Below are positions 55,954 through 64,000 of a stretch of 64,000 nucleotides of DNA, one piece after another. A program made the translations under genes and the position numbers. This DNA comes from Pseudozobellia sp. WGM2 (GTDB lineage: Bacteria > Bacteroidota > Bacteroidia > Flavobacteriales > Flavobacteriaceae): contig NZ_JADNYK010000008.1 of assembly GCF_017810075.1 (NCBI RefSeq), positions 1-64,000 on the forward strand, in the 5' to 3' direction. The first letter of the stretch is position 1, and every line of letters starts with the position of its first letter. Under the pieces are notes generated by a model, which saw only the letters and a program-made list of their open reading frames with translations, had not been told where the DNA came from and made no database searches.

Positions 55954-58416
55954 CTAATTCACCAAAAATAGAGCGTTTGCAAAGATGAGCTTGCCGTTCT
56001 CCCAAAACCCTCGAAATAAAGGGTTGTCGACCATATATATAACTTGGCCTTGACCATAATTTTCTACCCCGAAGATTAGGGTCTCCTGAATGTTTTTCTG
56101 CGCCTCACTACCGGCAAAACCTGAAACAGGCACAGTGCTTTGGCCATCTAAAAAAGCAACGGTTCCGCTTTCTAAATAGTCAAAGGCATCATTTCCTAAT
56201 TTAAGGGAAAAGTAGGTGTCTGGATACCCGAAAGCTAAGGGGTGGGTATTATCAAGCTTACTTTTAAAAATAGCCCCTGTAATCGCCTGTTTGATTTGCT
56301 CCCTTTGATTTCCTTCAAAGTATGCAATGGCTGAACTACTGTCTTTTTGAATTACTTTGCTTCTAAGTCCGAATGTCTTGCCGGCGGCAAAGGTTTTCAG
56401 TGCTCCTCCCATGGCTATGAGCTTGCCTCCTTGATCGACCCATTTTTTGATTTTTTCTATATTGGTTTTCTCTAGAAACTTGGAGTAATGCTCACCATCG
56501 GGTAAGATGAGTACTTCATAATCAGAAAGGTTGATACTGTCGAAATAATAATTTTCTAGTACAGTAATCGGGTAGTTCAATTGCTGTTCGAAAAAATGCC
56601 ATACTTCACCAAAACGAAGGGTAGATGTGGGTTCTCCGGAAAGTACGGCTATTTTAATGTTTTCGATAACCTTTACTGAGCCAGAACCAAAATCTTTACC
56701 TGCCTCAACGAAACCTGTGGTTGTTGAAGTTAGTTTCTTTGAATGTTCTTCTGAGATTTTAAAAAGTACTTGATGAAAATCGTCTTTCTGTAAGTTGTCC
56801 GCTTGCGTTATTATGAGCGTGCCACGCTGATATTTCTTGTTATCTAGAACAAAGGGTTGGGTCGAATAGCGAACGCGAATATTCTCTTTCAATAGGTCGG
56901 TCAAAAATTGGGCATCGCTAAAGCTGTTCCATTTGGCCAAATAGGCAAACGTGTTATTGTCAAAAGTTGTATTGGTAATGGTATCGTTTTTATCGTCTGT
57001 CGTATAGGCTACTTTTGATTCAGAAGCAAGGGCATCTAAGCCGTATGCATACGGAAGCGACCATGCGGTTATATCATAGGTTAGCGAATCGCTTAATTTG
57101 GCATTGGGCTCAAACAAAACTTTCACCAAGGTTCCCTTTTTTTGGTCGACAGGTACCACTAAACTATGTTTGGATGTTTTTAAACTTCCGTTTTTTCCAT
57201 CTGTGTATAAAAAACCTTTCGCCGAACTGTTGGTAGCCCAACCATATTCAATTTCATGCTGCTTCAATAAATTGGTCAATGATTTAATTTTGTCCGTATC
57301 TCCGTTTAGCACATAACTCTTATGTTTATAATTTTTCTCCCTATGAAATTTCTCAAATTCCACATTTAATTTTTTAGAATTATTTGCCGCTATTTCTATG
57401 GTAGACAGTCCTGTGGTATGATGATGTTCAATTCTATCTTTAAGTGTGAGCGTGTCGCCAATACCGGTAACGATGGCCAGACCGGCACGGCCACTGCCCC
57501 CTTGTTCATAGGTCATGCCTATGCTGCCATTATAGGTAGGGAAGGTGTCGCCGTAGCTAGGGTAGAGCAGGTCAAAAACTTCTTTGGTAAAATAGAACCA
57601 GCCTTTGGCATCGAAATATTTAGCGTGGTTTTTGCCAACGGTAACTTGAAATTCACGCTGAAAATCAGTGATGACCTCATGAAAAGGTTCTGCTGCAGGG
57701 GCAAAATAGTAGGGGCTATCTACTGACTGTTCATGAAAATCTACATGAATATGCGGTAGCCACTTGTTGTACACTTTAATTCTTTGTTGACTTTCCTTTT
57801 GGGTAAGCCATGCCCAATCACGGTTTAAATCGAACATATAATGGTTGGCCCTACCGTTCAGCCAAGGTTCGTGATGTTCTTTGCTGTTGGGGTCGAGCTG
57901 ATGAGGTGTATTTTTAAATTGATTGTACCAATTTACATAGCGCTCTCTTCCATCGGGGTTTACGCAGGGGTCAACGATTATGAGCGTATTTTCGAGATAC
58001 TTGTTTTTCTTGGTTAAGATTTCATGCACGGTTTGCATTGATGCTTCTGTACTCACACTTTCATTGCCGTGTACATTATAGCTCATCCAAACAATCGCAA
58101 CTTCAGGACTGCCCTTTCCTTCGCGGTTGTCAAGATGGGCCTGTCTGATGTTTTCTATGTTAGAGATGTTCTCCGCTGAAGAGATGTAGGTCAAATAAAG
58201 AGGGCGGCCTTCATACGTTTCTCCGTATTGTTGAAGCTGTACGCGTCGACTGTCGGCTTTTGCGAGATGTTGGTAATAATCTGTTACACGATGGAAAGGA
58301 GTGAATTTAGTACCTAATTCGTAACCTAAAAATTGAGAAGGTGATTTTAAATCTTGACCTAGGGAGGTTAGGCTATAAATGCTAAGGCAGAAAAATAGAA
58401 AAATTCTTAAATGCAT
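55954..58416 (-). CDS. Secreted M14-family zinc carboxypeptidase
   Basis: 820 residues from ATG 58416, where a signal peptide begins (FFCLSIYSLTSLGQ); the open frame starts 26 codons earlier at 58494. M14 zinc site: SYNVHGNESVSTEA (HxxE) and HVDFHEQS (distal His); catalytic Glu likely in GMTYEQGG. After the peptidase domain (to about 360) comes a long C-terminal part with a DJ-1/GATase-like stretch (IKIAVLSGEPTSTLRFGEVWHFFEQQLNYPI, ...VLILPDG), as in Bacteroidota multidomain M14 proteins. Probably periplasmic or secreted nutrient peptidase. Confidence 0.9.
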   Translation of the reverse strand: MHLRIFLFFCLSIYSLTSLGQDLKSPSQFLGYELGTKFTPFHRVTDYYQHLAKADSRRVQLQQYGETYEGRPLYLTYISSAENISNIENIRQAHLDNREGKGSPEVAIVWMSYNVHGNESVSTEASMQTVHEILTKKNKYLENTLIIVDPCVNPDGRERYVNWYNQFKNTPHQLDPNSKEHHEPWLNGRANHYMFDLNRDWAWLTQKESQQRIKVYNKWLPHIHVDFHEQSVDSPYYFAPAAEPFHEVITDFQREFQVTVGKNHAKYFDAKGWFYFTKEVFDLLYPSYGDTFPTYNGSIGMTYEQGGSGRAGLAIVTGIGDTLTLKDRIEHHHTTGLSTIEIAANNSKKLNVEFEKFHREKNYKHKSYVLNGDTDKIKSLTNLLKQHEIEYGWATNSSAKGFLYTDGKNGSLKTSKHSLVVPVDQKKGTLVKVLFEPNAKLSDSLTYDITAWSLPYAYGLDALASESKVAYTTDDKNDTITNTTFDNNTFAYLAKWNSFSDAQFLTDLLKENIRVRYSTQPFVLDNKKYQRGTLIITQADNLQKDDFHQVLFKISEEHSKKLTSTTTGFVEAGKDFGSGSVKVIENIKIAVLSGEPTSTLRFGEVWHFFEQQLNYPITVLENYYFDSINLSDYEVLILPDGEHYSKFLEKTNIEKIKKWVDQGGKLIAMGGALKTFAAGKTFGLRSKVIQKDSSSAIAYFEGNQREQIKQAITGAIFKSKLDNTHPLAFGYPDTYFSLKLGNDAFDYLESGTVAFLDGQSTVPVSGFAGSEAQKNIQETLIFGVENYGQGQVIYMVDNPLFRGFWENGKLIFANALFLVN

Positions 58417-58559
58417 ATGATTGAGTGCGTAGAGTAGTCTAATGTGTATCTCAAATTTAATTATTCTATGCGAGGTTTGCGCTGTTTCATCCATAATATG
58501 ATCATTAATCGGATGAACGTATTAACGAATTTTTAGGACGCCCAAATTGGGAAGAGTTT

Positions 58560-58567
58560 TATATTTA
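58560..58567 (+). promoter_or_regulatory. Variant -7 element TATATTTA before bshC
   Basis: One mismatch to TAnnTTTG, 7 bp before the ATG at 58575; the wider word TATATTTACACC is also found before ftsY. It implies a very short leader. Confidence 0.35.
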
Positions 58568-58574
58568 CACCTCT

Positions 58575-60182
58575 ATGAATATTGACTGTCTACCTTTCGA
58601 CCGAACAGGGTACTTTACCGATTTTATTTGCGATTATATTGCCCAAAAAGAGGAGGTTAAGCCTTTTTATAACAGATTTCCGAACTTAGAAAATTTTGAG
58701 GATCAGTTAAAAGAAAAGGCAACCCACTTTCCTGACGCTCATCGCGAAGTGCTCTACTCGGTCTTGCAAGAACAGTATAAGGGTTTTGAGGTAAGTGAAG
58801 AGACGAACATCCATCTTAAAAAATTAAAGGAGCCTATTACATTTACAGTGGTAACGGGGCATCAGTTAAATCTTTTTACCGGACCGCTTTATTTTCTTTA
58901 TAAAATTATATCGACTATCAACTTGACGGTCGAGCTGAAAAAAGCTTATCCAAAATATAACTACGTGCCGGTTTATTGGATGGCTACGGAAGATCATGAT
59001 TTCGAGGAAATCAATTACTTCAATTTTAAGGGAAAGAAAATACAGTGGAACCCTGAGGATGATAGGTCAGGTGCGGTTGGTCATTTTGACACGGATGGCT
59101 TAAAGGAAGTTTTCGAAATTTTCGCATCACAATTAGGCACCACAATTCAAGCCCAAGAACTTAAAGATCTTTTTGAAGAAGCATATCTAGAACATCGTAG
59201 TTTGGCCGATGCAACTAGATTTTTGGCTAACGAACTATTTGGAAATCAAGGCCTTGTTGTGGTAGATGGAGATAGTCGTGAGCTGAAAAAGCTTTTGGTG
59301 CCCTATGCCAAGAAAGACATTTTAGAGCATGTAGCACATAAAGTGGTCGAAGAGACTATTTCAAAAATAGAAGAAGCGAGTTTTGGATACACGATTCAGG
59401 TGAATCCTCGTGAAATCAACTACTTTTATCTTAAAGATGGTTTACGGGGGAGATTAATCAAGCAAGAGGGTTCATTCTTTGTGCTTGATACCGAAATAAG
59501 CTTTTCTAGAGAAGAGTTGATCGAGGAGTTAGAAAAACACCCTGAGCGATTTTCGCCGAATGTTATTGCCCGGCCTTTATACCAAGAAGTGATACTGCCA
59601 AACCTTTGTTATATCGGCGGCGGTGGCGAAATAGCCTATTGGCTAGAACTGAAATCAATGTTCGAGACAATGCAAGTACCTTTTCCTATATTATTATTGC
59701 GAAATTCGGCTTTGGTCATAACTGAAAAGCAAGGTGGCAAATTGAAAAAGATGAATCTTTCAGTTGCGGATCTGTTCATGAAGCAGAGTAGTTTTATCAA
59801 CAAGAAAATTCGAGAAATATCAAATATCGATATTGATTTTGGGCCTCAGAAAAGGCATCTAGAAGAGCAGTTTGAAACACTTTATGATCTAGCTGAAAAA
59901 ACCGATAAATCGTTCTTGGGCGCAGTCAAGGCTCAGGAAGTAAAGCAAAAAAAAGGACTCGATAATCTAGAAAAACGTTTATTAAAGGCCCAGAAGCGAA
60001 AACTTGAAGATCAAGTATTAAGAATGACCGAAATACAGAACGAGTTATTCCCTAATCAATCTTTACAAGAGCGAAACCTTAATTTTTCTGAGTTGTACTT
60101 AGAAATGGGCGATAAGTTAATTCCAATGTTAGGGGATGCTTTGAAACCCCTAAGTCATGAATTTGCCATAATCAAAGTCTAA
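58575..60182 (+). CDS. bshC: Bacillithiol biosynthesis cysteine-adding enzyme BshC
   Basis: 535 residues. Adds Cys to GlcN-malate in the last step of bacillithiol synthesis. Family wording: VVTGHQLNLFTGPLYFLYKIIS, VYWMATEDHDFEEINYFNF, LPNLCYIGGGGEIAYWLELK and the C-terminal coiled coil (KAQEVKQKKGLDNLEKRLLKAQ). Rossmann-like core plus a helical dimerisation tail as in the Bacillus enzyme. No bshA or bshB is near. Implies bacillithiol is the low-molecular-weight thiol here. Confidence 0.93.
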   Translation: MNIDCLPFDRTGYFTDFICDYIAQKEEVKPFYNRFPNLENFEDQLKEKATHFPDAHREVLYSVLQEQYKGFEVSEETNIHLKKLKEPITFTVVTGHQLNLFTGPLYFLYKIISTINLTVELKKAYPKYNYVPVYWMATEDHDFEEINYFNFKGKKIQWNPEDDRSGAVGHFDTDGLKEVFEIFASQLGTTIQAQELKDLFEEAYLEHRSLADATRFLANELFGNQGLVVVDGDSRELKKLLVPYAKKDILEHVAHKVVEETISKIEEASFGYTIQVNPREINYFYLKDGLRGRLIKQEGSFFVLDTEISFSREELIEELEKHPERFSPNVIARPLYQEVILPNLCYIGGGGEIAYWLELKSMFETMQVPFPILLLRNSALVITEKQGGKLKKMNLSVADLFMKQSSFINKKIREISNIDIDFGPQKRHLEEQFETLYDLAEKTDKSFLGAVKAQEVKQKKGLDNLEKRLLKAQKRKLEDQVLRMTEIQNELFPNQSLQERNLNFSELYLEMGDKLIPMLGDALKPLSHEFAIIKV

Positions 60183-60189
60183 GCGTGTT

Positions 60190-60735
60190 TTAAGGCACCA
60201 TAAACTTACCTTCCCAAGAACCGTTTTCTTTTAAGAAACTGGCTCGTATATGGTTCGGACGCTTTAGTTTGAGATATTCTATCTTGTGGGGCTCTATTTC
60301 AACGGGGCAAAAATAATTTTTGTCAGCGAGGTACTCAACTTCATCAGGGTTGTCAATGAAAGTACCCGGAGCAAGATGAGTGGTGTAATCTTTTTTATTG
60401 TTTTCCGGTACTTCTGCCCATAAGCCTTTTATTCGTTGCGGGTCATTCAGAGCACTTGCTCTGCCTACAATTTTAATTTGAAGAAGTTTTTCAGGGTTAT
60501 AAAATAATAGACTAGCCTTATTGTTCTTTTTGATTTCGAGTACCTTCTGTGAGCGTTTATCGGTGTAGAATATAGGGTTTAATTCAGCTGATATATGACG
60601 TAGAACCACCGTTCGCATTTGAGGAGAATTTTTAGTCTCGACAGAAGCAAAAGTGCAAAATCGAAAGGGATGCCCTTTTTGAGTCACTCCCAGCATTAAT
60701 TCCTCTTTTAAATCTTCCCAGAGTTTGTCGGTCAT
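60190..60735 (-). CDS. Pyridoxamine 5'-phosphate oxidase-fold (FMN-binding) protein
   Basis: 181 residues from ATG 60735; the open frame begins further up at 60798. Split-barrel FMN-binding fold: FRFCTFASVETKNSPQMRTVVLRHI, FYTDKRSQKVLEIKKNNKASLLFY, and the closing EIEPHKIEYLKLKRPNHIRASF. Resembles the short 'pyridoxamine 5'-phosphate oxidase family' proteins of flavobacteria, not canonical PdxH, whose C-terminal PLP-binding Arg-rich segment is only partly seen. Converges on bshC, 7 bp apart. Confidence 0.85.
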   Translation of the reverse strand: MTDKLWEDLKEELMLGVTQKGHPFRFCTFASVETKNSPQMRTVVLRHISAELNPIFYTDKRSQKVLEIKKNNKASLLFYNPEKLLQIKIVGRASALNDPQRIKGLWAEVPENNKKDYTTHLAPGTFIDNPDEVEYLADKNYFCPVEIEPHKIEYLKLKRPNHIRASFLKENGSWEGKFMVP

Positions 60736-60789
60736 AAATAGTATGTTTAAAGTAAAATTAAAAAAACCTAGTGAACAGGGTAGGGTATT

Positions 60790-60917
60790 TTGTGACAACG
60801 GTGTTATAAATATAAATTGCTATGAAGAAGAGTCAATCTTTGAATTAGTTTATGTGTTTAGGTTGGTTTTTTGATTTTGATGTAAAGCCTGGGTTTGGTA
60901 GCCCGGGCTTTTTTTGT
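60790..60917 (+). ncRNA. Candidate small RNA or leader-peptide transcript
   Basis: Contains AAATTGCTATGAAGAAG at 60814-60830, matching the module at 28486 except for one base over 17, with an 8-codon frame MKKSQSLN (60822-60848), and ends in an intrinsic terminator. The 5' end is not defined; GTATTTTG nearby is only a partial -7 match. Confidence 0.3.
60885..60917 (+). terminator. Orphan intrinsic terminator
   Basis: AAGCCTGGG / CCCGGGCTT stem (one U-G) around TTTGGTAG, then seven T. No plus-strand gene precedes it closely; bshC ended 700 bp upstream. Confidence 0.82.
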
Positions 60918-61394
60918 TTTTAGTAACTAGTTGATTCTAATATTTGAACCTTGCTTTCCTTTTGTAATTCTTCATTTTATAATTCTTCATTTTTCTCTTA
61001 TCCTTCAATTAAATTTCGTGCTGTTTGGCATTGGCATTGCATTTGTTTTTTTCTCCCATCTCTGCGACATAGTTCGCCTTAAAAACATAAAAAATTATGC
61101 ATTTTGTATTTTGTAGGAATTAGTTTAAAAAACTTAATACCAGATTTTTAAATATATTTATATAAAGTTATACTTGTCTATATGTGAAAGCTAATTTTAT
61201 TGTTTTTTTTTAGTTGGTTTTATTGCTTTTTCTATTTTTATTTTATCATTATATAGATGTTTAAATCTTAAAAATCACAGAGCCGAGTTGTTAATTTCGA
61301 AGTCTGCTGTATGATTTTTGCAATACTTTTTTTAGATATCGGTTTTTGATGATAATTGTTGAAAACACATAATAAATATGTCGAAGTAGGCTTT

Positions 61395-61421
61395 TTGAAA
61401 TTTTGGAAATAACTATTTTTG
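61395..61421 (+). promoter_or_regulatory. guaA promoter: TTG -33 and TATTTTTG -7
   Basis: TTG at 61395-61397, 16-bp spacer, TATTTTTG at 61414-61421, only 3 bp before ATG 61425. The predicted start of transcription falls at or beside the ATG. Confidence 0.5.
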
Positions 61422-61424
61422 CCC

Positions 61425-62957
61425 ATGCAAAACAACGTCCTAATTTTAGACTTCGGGTCTCAATACACACAACTCATCGCTAGAAGGGTAAGAGAGCTGA
61501 ATATTTTCTGTGAAATCAAACCATATAACAAGCTGCCTGATGACTTATCAAAGTATAAGGCTGTCATACTTTCGGGGTCTCCGTTTTCAGTAAGGGCCGA
61601 AGATGCTCCCCATCCTGATTTGTTACAAATTAAGGGTAAAGTACCTTTATTGGCTGTTTGCTACGGTGCACAGTATTTAGCACATTTCGGTGGTGGTAAT
61701 GTTGCACCTTCCAATACTAGGGAGTACGGCCGGGCAAATCTTTCTTTTATTAAGCCTGATGAAGTTTTTTTCAAGTCTATTTCCGAGGGCAGCCAGGTTT
61801 GGATGAGCCATAGCGACACTATTCAAAAACTGCCTGATGGGGCTGTTGTTTTGGCAAGTACGCACGATGTTGAGAACGCAGCGTATAAAATTGAAAATGA
61901 GAACACTTATGCGATTCAATTTCATCCAGAGGTTTATCACTCAAAAGATGGTAAACAGTTGCTTGAAAACTTCTTGGTGAACATTGCGGGTATAGAACAA
62001 ACTTGGACGCCCGATGCATTTGTAGATATCACTGTAGCAGAATTAAAAAATAAAATAGGTGATGATAAAGTAATCTTAGGGCTCTCGGGCGGGGTCGACT
62101 CAACAGTGGCTGCCGTTCTTTTGCACAAGGCTATCGATAAGAACTTACACTGTATTTTCGTCAATAACGGTCTGCTTCGAAAAAATGAATTCGAAGAAGT
62201 TCTTGACCAATATAAAGATATGGGTCTAAATGTCAAAGGTGTCGATGCTTCGGCACGCTTTTTGGACGCTCTGAAAGGAGAAAGCGATCCCGAGAAAAAA
62301 CGCAAAATTATCGGTAGGGTATTTATTGAGGTATTCGATGATGAGGCACACTTGGTAGAAGACGCCAAATGGCTTGCACAGGGTACCATATACCCTGATG
62401 TAATTGAATCGGTTTCGGCTACAGGCGGACCGTCAGCGACCATAAAAAGTCACCATAACGTAGGAGGGTTACCCGATTTTATGAAGTTGAAAGTGGTTGA
62501 GCCACTTAAGATGTTGTTCAAAGATGAGGTAAGAAGAGTAGGTAGAAGTATGGCAATTGGTGATGAGCGCTTAGGGCGTCACCCTTTTCCCGGTCCAGGG
62601 TTGGCCATTCGAATTTTGGGCGACATAACCCCTGAAAAGGTGGCCATTTTACAAGAAGTAGATTATATTTTTATTAAGGGTTTACGAGATTGGGGACTTT
62701 ACGACAAGGTTTGGCAGGCCGGAGCGATGCTTTTGCCCGTAAATAGTGTGGGGGTCATGGGTGATGAACGAACTTATGAAAAATGTGTAGCTTTACGTGC
62801 GGTAGAAAGTACCGATGGTATGACTGCTGATTGGGTTAATCTACCTTATGAATTTCTCCAAAAAACATCAAACGATATTATCAATAAAGTACCGGGTGTG
62901 AACAGAGTAGTGTATGACATTAGCTCAAAACCACCTGCAACTATAGAATGGGAATAA
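61425..62957 (+). CDS. guaA: GMP synthase (glutamine-hydrolysing)
   Basis: 510 residues from ATG 61425. The open frame begins at TTG 61419, but that codon lies in the -7 element and [16 protein letters not shown] matches the usual N-terminus. Class I amidotransferase: nucleophile Cys79 in [12 protein letters not shown] and HPEVYHS; ATP pyrophosphatase P-loop [17 protein letters not shown]-terminal dimerisation domain to ATIEWE. Converts XMP to GMP. The next gene starts 1 bp after its stop. Confidence 0.96.
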   Translation: MQNNVLILDFGSQYTQLIARRVRELNIFCEIKPYNKLPDDLSKYKAVILSGSPFSVRAEDAPHPDLLQIKGKVPLLAVCYGAQYLAHFGGGNVAPSNTREYGRANLSFIKPDEVFFKSISEGSQVWMSHSDTIQKLPDGAVVLASTHDVENAAYKIENENTYAIQFHPEVYHSKDGKQLLENFLVNIAGIEQTWTPDAFVDITVAELKNKIGDDKVILGLSGGVDSTVAAVLLHKAIDKNLHCIFVNNGLLRKNEFEEVLDQYKDMGLNVKGVDASARFLDALKGESDPEKKRKIIGRVFIEVFDDEAHLVEDAKWLAQGTIYPDVIESVSATGGPSATIKSHHNVGGLPDFMKLKVVEPLKMLFKDEVRRVGRSMAIGDERLGRHPFPGPGLAIRILGDITPEKVAILQEVDYIFIKGLRDWGLYDKVWQAGAMLLPVNSVGVMGDERTYEKCVALRAVESTDGMTADWVNLPYEFLQKTSNDIINKVPGVNRVVYDISSKPPATIEWE

Positions 62958-62958
62958 A

Positions 62959-64000
62959 ATGAACCGATTTTTCAAGAATATTGCTGTACTTCTTTTACTG
63001 GTTTCGGTAAGTGGCTGTAAAGCACAAAAATTTACTACACACTCTGTACAGAAGGGAGAGACTTTGGAAAGTATCGCCAAAGACTACAATGTCACTCAGT
63101 ATTCCATCTTGCAATTGAATAAAGAAATTAAGCAAGGTGACGCTTTACGGGCGAATACTATTTTAGTTTTACCAAAATCAACAGGTAATGCTGTTTCAGA
63201 TTCACGGCCGAGTACGGGTGGTAATTCAAAAGCTCCTGTGGCAACCCAGGAAGAACCGATTGGCTTTACTTCGCACAATGTTCGAAAGAGGGAGACTTTA
63301 TATGGAATAGCGAAACGTTTCAATATTACCGAAGAAGATATTAAAAAGTACAATACAGAATTATATTCAAGTCCGCTTAAAAAGAAAATGACCTTGAAAA
63401 TTCCTCAGTACAGAAGAACAGAAATTGCTGAGGTTAATGAGGGAGATTTTGAAACCTATACGGTTGCCCCAAAAGAGACCCGTTGGAGTATTGCGCATAA
63501 ATACGGTATTACTGTAGATAGCCTATTGGTTTTGAATCCAGAGCTTTCAAAAGCGAACAATTACCTTGCTTCCGGTCAAGAATTAAAAATGCCCAAGTTA
63601 CCGGGCAGTACGGTCGATAACCAAAAGACCCAACTTTACCTTTCGTATACCGTACCCCCCAAAATGAACTTCTTTCAACTGAAACAGAAGTACGGTGTTG
63701 AACCTGATGAAATTGTGCGTTTGAATCCTGAGATTACGGAGCGCGGTGGTCTAAAAGAGGGGATGGTTATTCGTATTCCGCAACAAAAATTTGATGCGGG
63801 CGACGTGAATACCGATAATTACAATTTTTATGAGGTAAAGCCCAAGCAGACCGAGTTTTCTCTAACAAGAAAGTTCGGCGTTTCCTATGAGGAATTATTA
63901 AAGCTAAATCCGGATTTAAGGGAAGGATTAAAAGCGGGTATGGTTCTAAAATTACCCAAGAGTCAAGAGGGAGATTTTGAAGTGCGTAATTCACTGGTGC
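62959..64000 (+). CDS. Multi-LysM lipoprotein (3' truncated by window)
   Basis: Starts at ATG 62959, one base after the guaA stop codon, so the two share a transcript. About 347 residues are visible and the frame runs off the window. Lipoprotein signal ends VSVSGC (Cys20). Five LysM modules follow, starting near residues 27, 105, 185, 230 and 290, each with the pattern Y/HxVxxxET...SIAxKY/F...LNP..I...LPK. LysM binds peptidoglycan. In flavobacteria such proteins often continue into a periplasmic-binding-protein-like domain, which cannot be seen here. Likely a cell-wall or periplasmic protein. Confidence 0.88.
   Translation, partial: MNRFFKNIAVLLLLVSVSGCKAQKFTTHSVQKGETLESIAKDYNVTQYSILQLNKEIKQGDALRANTILVLPKSTGNAVSDSRPSTGGNSKAPVATQEEPIGFTSHNVRKRETLYGIAKRFNITEEDIKKYNTELYSSPLKKKMTLKIPQYRRTEIAEVNEGDFETYTVAPKETRWSIAHKYGITVDSLLVLNPELSKANNYLASGQELKMPKLPGSTVDNQKTQLYLSYTVPPKMNFFQLKQKYGVEPDEIVRLNPEITERGGLKEGMVIRIPQQKFDAGDVNTDNYNFYEVKPKQTEFSLTRKFGVSYEELLKLNPDLREGLKAGMVLKLPKSQEGDFEVRNSLV

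Larger units (their letters stand above)
60736..61424. other. Intergenic region, about 690 bp
   Basis: Very AT-rich. Holds a short MKK frame (60822-60848), an orphan terminator (60885-60917), long T-rich stretches around 61200-61260, and the guaA promoter (61395-61421). No tRNA or longer gene seen. Confidence 0.65.

Overview
The window comes from a Bacteroidota chromosome, almost certainly a Flavobacteriaceae member, probably marine. The signs are type IX secretion system (T9SS) cargo with type A and type B sorting domains, a PorP/SprF protein, a SusC/SusD pair, a DUF4295 gene beside rpmB-rpmG-ftsY, bacillithiol enzyme BshC, and many upstream regions carrying the Bacteroidota -7 promoter element TAnnTTTG with no Shine-Dalgarno. 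The genus cannot be fixed from this sequence. No rRNA, tRNA, insertion sequence, phage or CRISPR array was seen.

Layout. 1-10131: surface adhesin/gliding-type locus with the 3' part of a giant repetitive collagen-like protein, a T9SS type B cargo protein, a PorP/SprF partner, then a second type B cargo protein whose C-terminal half is a paralogue of the first. 10243-12627: tight operon idi - PTPS-like - bcp - manA. 12691-18196: a small conserved protein, then on the minus strand a DUF4369 lipoprotein, a DUF819 membrane protein, a HAD phosphatase and a class A penicillin-binding protein. 18302-23237: S1/P1 nuclease, an alkB/AraC pair, a secreted protein, DoxX-like, MOSC and cupin-like proteins. 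23801-26276: sodium symporter plus myo-inositol oxygenase, a two-gene inositol uptake and oxidation unit. 26350-30411: htpG, fabH-type synthase and a CoA-binding protein, with an intergenic module that may encode a small RNA or leader peptide.

30489-36901: a sodium symporter divergent from a susC/susD pair with no glycosidase beside it. 37066-46643: housekeeping genes recR, a 2-oxoacid dehydrogenase E2, an outer-membrane protein, a DEDDh exonuclease, a FAH-family/Hpt pair, cinA, rpmB-rpmG-DUF4295, ftsY, and a minus-strand serine hydrolase. 46766-51834: rimO, then a D-galactonate cluster (dgoD, GntP transporter, secreted SMP-30 lactonase). 51842-58416 (minus): oxidoreductase, a T9SS type A cargo protein with four nearly identical 288-bp PKD-like repeats, and an M14 peptidase. 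58575 to the end: bshC, a PNPOx-family protein, guaA, and the start of a multi-LysM lipoprotein cut by the window edge.

Themes. Surface display dominates the repeat-rich regions. Sugar and sugar-acid use (inositol, galactonate, SusCD substrate) forms three separate uptake units. The rest is conserved core metabolism, redox defence and translation. All function calls rest on reading motifs by eye; no database search was run.
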